A stretch of 64,000 bases of DNA, from positions 496,001 to 560,000 of the forward strand of contig VSJF01000003.1 of assembly GCA_009739215.1 (NCBI GenBank), in the 5' to 3' direction. Position 1 is the stretch's first letter. Each line of letters begins with the position of its first letter. The position numbers and the translations under genes were made by a program. Origin of the DNA: Floccularia luteovirens. Taxonomy: Eukaryota > Basidiomycota > Agaricomycetes > Agaricales > Squamanitaceae. Shown here in pieces: positions 59,700 to 64,000 of this stretch. The notes under the pieces were generated by a model. The model saw nothing but the letters and a program-made list of their open reading frames with translations. It had not been told where the DNA came from and ran no database searches.

Positions 59700-61060
59700 G
59701 ACTGGTGTATTTATCCTATGATACGAATTCTTATCTATTTTTCTTGATGATAAGGCGTTAAAATACCCTCTGATAAAATTTGGAACCTGTGAACACATAT
59801 GGTATTCTTCTAATATTAAGTTTATATTCAGTTCTTTGAGTCTAGCTAGGTCCGAAGGATGAGGTGCTTTGCCGGTATACCTAAATTTCCGGATACTTCC
59901 ACATGTGTTAGCAGAGTGACGCGACATTACAATATTAACGATAGCTGGGAACCTTGTGGCCATAAGACAGATGTCGAAATCTAAAGTCTGTAGATTTGGT
60001 AAAATTGGCTTGTCCTTGTAGAAAGTGAGTACTCGAGTAGGCCGATCAGAGTAGGCGCAATAACCATTCCGGAGATTTTAGACTTTCATTGAGGGGCATT
60101 CTTTCAAGATCTCGACTATGACACTTTGGGGAATTTTCAGGAGTTGAAGTGTTTTGATGGAATATGAAGACCGTCGAAACAACAAAAGCAACGATTCTGC
60201 ATGTTCGGTATAATATCCGTTGTCGTGGACATCCGTGTACAATCGTAGCTCGAACAAATTTGGCAGGATTAACGCCCGAAACATACCGTAGACCTCTTCC
60301 CCAGTTACAGTAAGTTTTAAAGTATGGGGACGGGGTAACACCAAATGGGGAGGAGGGTTTGTGCGTCTATGACCAAAATAGCATTTCAAAATTTCGAGGT
60401 TTGGAGTGGATCGCAGCATCTCAAAAGTTTTCACGAGGCTGGCAGTTGCGCCCAAGTAGGGAGAGTAGCTGACTCCAAGGAATGGAGTCGATAAGTGAGT
60501 CATGGTATGGGGGATTCATTAGGATAAGATGCACCAAGTTTGGTGCATTTTTAAAACGATGTATAGTGCTTTGAGAAGCAAAACAAAGATGCAGCTCTAG
60601 AGATTGTAAATCTGGAAACCCATTCCCAACCTCCCTATAATGGATACTGCCGTTACAGTCGAAAGATGCGCTAGCCCACCAGCTAGAGCTAGATAATAGT
60701 TCTTGCACTCAAGGATCGACAACGTATGGATGAAGCTTCCAACCCCTGCAGCCGATATTCAAACGGTGGGAGTCTTCGGGTTTTGGTACGAGAATATATC
60801 AATGTATTGACCACAATATGCCAAGTGAACGTGCTAAGGCATGCGCCGGATAGCACAAATTTGGAGCAAATTTCAAATAGTTGCGTCCTTGAAAACCTTA
60901 ATTGTGCAAATTTCCAAAGATAATAGGAAGATCTGTCCTAGTAATTCAGGTGGTAACCCATGAACGGGAGCCAGGTTATTGTGCCGCCGTGCCATAAGCA
61001 ACCGCAACTCCTGATGTCGAATAAGTTCGCTGTCTAAGTCTGTAGAGGTCGGAGAACATT
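59700..61060 (-). pseudogene. Degraded tandem copy of the F-box gene
   Basis: Pieces match the intact F-box protein in the same order, but in changed frames and with stops between them. They are: LDSELIRHQELRLLMARR and GLPPELLGQIFLLSLE near 60910-61030; a middle piece with NGFPDLQSLELHLCF and PNLVHLILMNPP at 60421-60708; a third with PNLEILKCYFG, LVLPRPHTLKLTVTGEEVYG and SIKTLQLLKIPQSV at 60078-60503; and a C-terminal piece near 59750-59960 (PSDLARLKELNINLILEE). The F-box second half (the WRSVALSHHRLW block) is not visible. Clearly not translatable as one protein. Confidence 0.75.
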
Positions 61061-61322
61061 TAGATCTAGAAAATGTTCAGCGACATGATATATGAGCAAC
61101 ATGATGACTGACTGGGCTGGACTATCATGCTTAGCCTGGACTTGGCTGTGCTGGAGTGCTGTCGCTAAATCATGCCTAGACTTGGCACCTGGGTGCTGAG
61201 AGAAGAATATTCCCACGCCGGTTTCAATTTGCTAGGCTGATACTTACACCGATACATAACTATATGCGCATTTGAATTTTGTATTCTTTTCTCTCCGCTG
61301 TCGTCTGCTTTTACACTCAACC

Positions 61323-63515
61323 ATGATATATCATCTGCCTCTCGCACTCTTTTTATCCCTAACTGTCTTTACCGAATTCACCTGCTGCCGCATACCAATG
61401 GCCATCTCCACAGTACGATACCCTAGAAGGTTACCTATATGAAGGTCGTAGAAGCGATGGTTCCAGTGTAGCATCTATTGTGCATCCTTGTAGAAAGCGG
61501 ACTGGCACACTTTCTTCAATTGCAGCTGAATGGTTACGTTTTGTGAGTTCCTATTCGTTGGTCTGCTTCCGACATTTATCAATGATCCCAGGCCTTTCAT
61601 GATATGTCTACCCATAACGTAGATGATGGCACTGGGGGTCTTGACGGTTCCATTGTCTATGAACTAGACAGACAAGAGGTAATGGTCCATTTTTCATTTA
61701 TCAAAGTTTCGTATCCTCAACTGCCTCTTCATCAAAGAACTTCAGCTTGGGTTTCAATCAGACAAGAGACGACTTTCAGAATTTTGCAAATAAATATGTT
61801 TCTCGTAAGCAACATTTAACTTACACCAGCTTAAACCCTCAACCTGTTACAGGAGCCGATGTCATCGCTCTTGGTGCTGTGTTTGCCGTATCAACATGCA
61901 GTGGTCCCATTATTCCATTCCGTGGTGGACGAGTCGACGTGTACACTGGTGGACCAAGAGGCGTTCCTGAACCCCAGCAAGACCTTCCGACACTTACCGA
62001 AATATTCAGAAAGGAAGGCTTCAATCAAGCGGAGATGATTAAACTACTCGCTTGTGGCCATTCCATGGGTGGAGTTCGAGATGCAGACTTTCCCCAACTG
62101 GTGCCAGCTGGTCCTACGCCTGGTGTCCCAAATATCATCGATTTTGACACTACCATGGCTTTCGACAATGCTGTGTTAGTCTTGATTTTTCATCAACTCA
62201 ATTTTCGATTTATCGTAATTATAGTGTAAATGATTATTTGTCTGGCACCACGCAAAACGTTCTCGTTGTCGGACCAAATGCAACTATGAACTCCGACCTA
62301 CGAGTATTTGCAAGTGATGGAAATGTTACAATGCGCAGGTATTAACTTAAATTATATGAATTTACTGACATCTGATACCATTATCCTTCTAGCCTCGCTA
62401 CCGCAACTGTATATGCTTCTGAATGTCAAGCTATCCTTGAACGCATGTTAAACACGGTTGCCAGTAATGTCACCTTGACGGATGAAATTACCCTCTTACC
62501 AGTAAAGGTGTCAAATATGGCTCTTACTATCGAGAAGAGCCAACTGGTTTTGAAAACTACCTTGCGTGTTCGTGCTTCTTACTTCTTTAAATCTCTAACT
62601 TTTAACACGGTATAATTACAGCTTGCACAAGCCACTAATTCCACTGTTAACAAGGCACGCACTGTACTCATGCTTTGGTGTGACAAAAATGGGGCAGATG
62701 CGGACTGCAGTAAATCTTCCAAGTCAGCTGCTCCGGCCTCAACAGTCAATGAGGACCCAAATATTTCTCCAGTCACACTGAAGCTTGGGTACTCCTTCAT
62801 CACTTACAGCTTTGTTGTCCCAGTTGATCCCACGCAGTCTGTATCAAAGTTCTGGTTCGAAGTTGACGAACATGATGGCTCCACACCTACTACATACGAC
62901 AATGGAGGAAACAACTATGTTGTTTCGCAGGATCAAATTTTATTCATTCCAACTTTGAGTCACTCAGAGAAGCGCATTGACAATGCAGTCACGAAAGGGT
63001 ATACAAATCGTGACGGCGAGACATTTACTTCAGTGTACACTGTTGTGGCCGCTGTGAGTGATACGATACGTAATTTTGGAATGTCACTGATATATTCAAA
63101 CGGCTAGGTTCGCGATGGGATCAATCCTTCCCGCGTCTATGTAGATGCGTTTGATAATTCCAATCGTGACTTTGCTGAGCCGCTGAATAAAACTATCGAT
63201 CTTACATTGAACTCGACGCTGACGCCGGTTATGGGATATTCGTTCTACTCAGGTGTCGTTGAAGATGTCGGTTTCCAGCTCACACTGGATTTCCATGTTG
63301 ACGCAGGGGAGAGCACTTTCACCGATCCCTTCAAAGCGACGACTTTCCTTGATAATACTCCATTTGTTGCACCCACTAATGTCACCTCGACTTCTGGAAA
63401 ACCAACTTCTGCTTCATCTTCAATCCGTACCCTTGATATATGGAACCATTCCGGGTTCACATCTATGTTTGGTCTTTTGTTTGGGATTAGTTCATGGTTG
63501 GCCATATGGCTCTAA
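61323..63515 (+). CDS. Haem-peroxidase-like secreted protein with C-terminal anchor signal, one-base break in the leader
   Basis: A plant/fungal-type peroxidase fold predicted to act at the cell surface; substrate unknown. ATG 61323 gives a signal peptide (MIYHLPLALFLSLTVFT). The mature frame (AAYQWPSPQYDTLEGYLYEG) is reached only if one base in 61371-61390 is surplus, because the mature frame has a TAA upstream and no ATG. Distal haem side: EWLRF joined to AFHDMSTHNVDDGTGGLDGS. Then FNQTRDDFQNFANKYVSR, ADVIALGAVFAVSTCSGPII, FRGGRVDVYTGG, and the proximal histidine motif LLACGHSMGGVRDADFPQLV. The C-terminal half has a beta-rich region with many N-glycosylation sites and ends in SSSIRTLDIWNHSG plus a hydrophobic tail, LFGISSWLAIWL, resembling a GPI-anchor signal. 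Stop TAA 63513. Confidence 0.75.
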
Positions 63516-63790
63516 AATCTTTACTAGCTTACTTAGGAGGGGAGGTTTTTTTCTACTGTTGCTGCTTCATTCCTAGGAATCATGGATTTCGTCCTATCAT
63601 TGACAGAAACTGACGGACTACTGCTAAATTTAAAGCCTAACAGGATGGACTTTTTGAATATTATTTGCATTAATATAAGCTACAATTCGTGTAGAAAACT
63701 CCGGTCATATCACTCTCATATATAGTATATAGAAGTGCAATGTATCAAGAGTGGAGAACTATAGAACAATTGCTATCTGAGTTTTTGCTT
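63516..63790. other. Intergenic, convergent
   Basis: The 3' flank of the peroxidase-like gene facing the partial minus-strand gene at the window end. Nothing was recognised. Confidence 0.35.
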
Positions 63791-64000
63791 CTAGAACTCG
63801 GACTCTTCAAACTCCGGTCCACCACAATCTTCGTCCTTCAACTCTTTTCGGCAAGAATGAACATGGCTTCCTTATACCCACACATGGTAGGATTATTAGA
63901 CCTCGCGGAGAATCCGTCCTTCTAGCCTTAATTGTCGGTGTTCCATGCCCGAACACATGGTGTGTATCCAAATATGCCTGGCTTTACCGGAAAACTAACC
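63791..64000 (-). CDS. Possible C-terminal exon(s) of a gene running off the window
   Basis: On the minus strand the frame ending at TAG 63791-63793 reads CRKELKDEDCGGPEFEESEF, an acidic hydrophilic tail that looks coding. Upstream, another frame reads VKPGIFGYTPCVRAWN. A splice may join them but none was settled. No family was recognised. Weak candidate. Confidence 0.3.

Noticed and set aside
1..64000. Search for a clustered biosynthetic or defence-like system
   Set aside because: Neighbouring genes belong to unrelated housekeeping pathways. Apart from local duplicates, no co-oriented set of enzymes, regulator and transporter suggests a cluster; the MFS pair and the Zn2Cys6 factor are more than 40 kb apart.

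Overview
This window is nuclear DNA from a filamentous basidiomycete, most likely an Agaricomycete (mushroom-forming fungus). The grounds are genes broken by many 48-60 nt GT-AG introns (some exons only 9-16 nt), both strands densely used, mushroom-style F-box/leucine-rich proteins, a Ras-type ERF2 palmitoyltransferase, a FluG-type glutamine synthetase-like protein, GH17 glucanase and an extracellular haem-peroxidase-like protein. Nothing prokaryotic, viral or organellar was seen. No tRNA, rRNA or CRISPR was recognised. CDS spans below run from start codon to stop codon and include introns. Exon joins were worked out by eye from splice consensus plus family conservation. Layout: 0-9 kb holds the 3' part of a D-aminoacyl-tRNA deacylase, a GH17 glucanase, an intact MFS transporter, a dead tandem copy of that transporter, and glia maturation factor. 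9.5-19.3 kb is a housekeeping block: SAR1, SRP receptor beta, UTP21, a WDR53-like protein, a Tim17-family membrane protein and dynactin p27. 19.9-28.9 kb holds a glutamine synthetase-like gene, a DUF3074 protein, mitochondrial bL27, SKP1, the mRNA guanylyltransferase and a Ser-rich hypothetical protein. 28.9-32.1 kb is ORF-poor with only fragments and a cluster of ACGCGT boxes. 32.1-36.6 kb is a recent tandem duplication of a guanine deaminase gene. 37-64 kb holds ATG15, a LIM protein, a SAC/hSac2 phosphoinositide phosphatase, a Zn2Cys6 transcription factor, ERF2, phosphopantetheine adenylyltransferase, an F-box gene, a broken F-box copy, a peroxidase-like gene and the edge of a last gene. The genes do not form one pathway. 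Several are secretory or endomembrane factors (SAR1, SRP receptor beta, ERF2, SAC phosphatase, ATG15) and two serve purine/nitrogen use (guanine deaminase pair, glutamine synthetase-like). The main evolutionary theme is local tandem duplication followed by decay: MFS pair (one dead), guanine deaminase pair (both intact) and F-box pair (one dead). A technical theme matters to any user: at least five, probably seven, otherwise conserved reading frames are each thrown off by exactly one extra base (WDR53-like, DUF3074, LIM, ERF2, adenylyltransferase twice, peroxidase). Because some of these genes are expected to be essential, uncorrected +1 insertions in the sequence are the likeliest explanation. 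I did not find a convincing new multi-gene system. The items most worth checking are the 9-nt microexon behind a GC-AG intron, the +1 pattern, the guanine deaminase duplication and the ACGCGT cluster.
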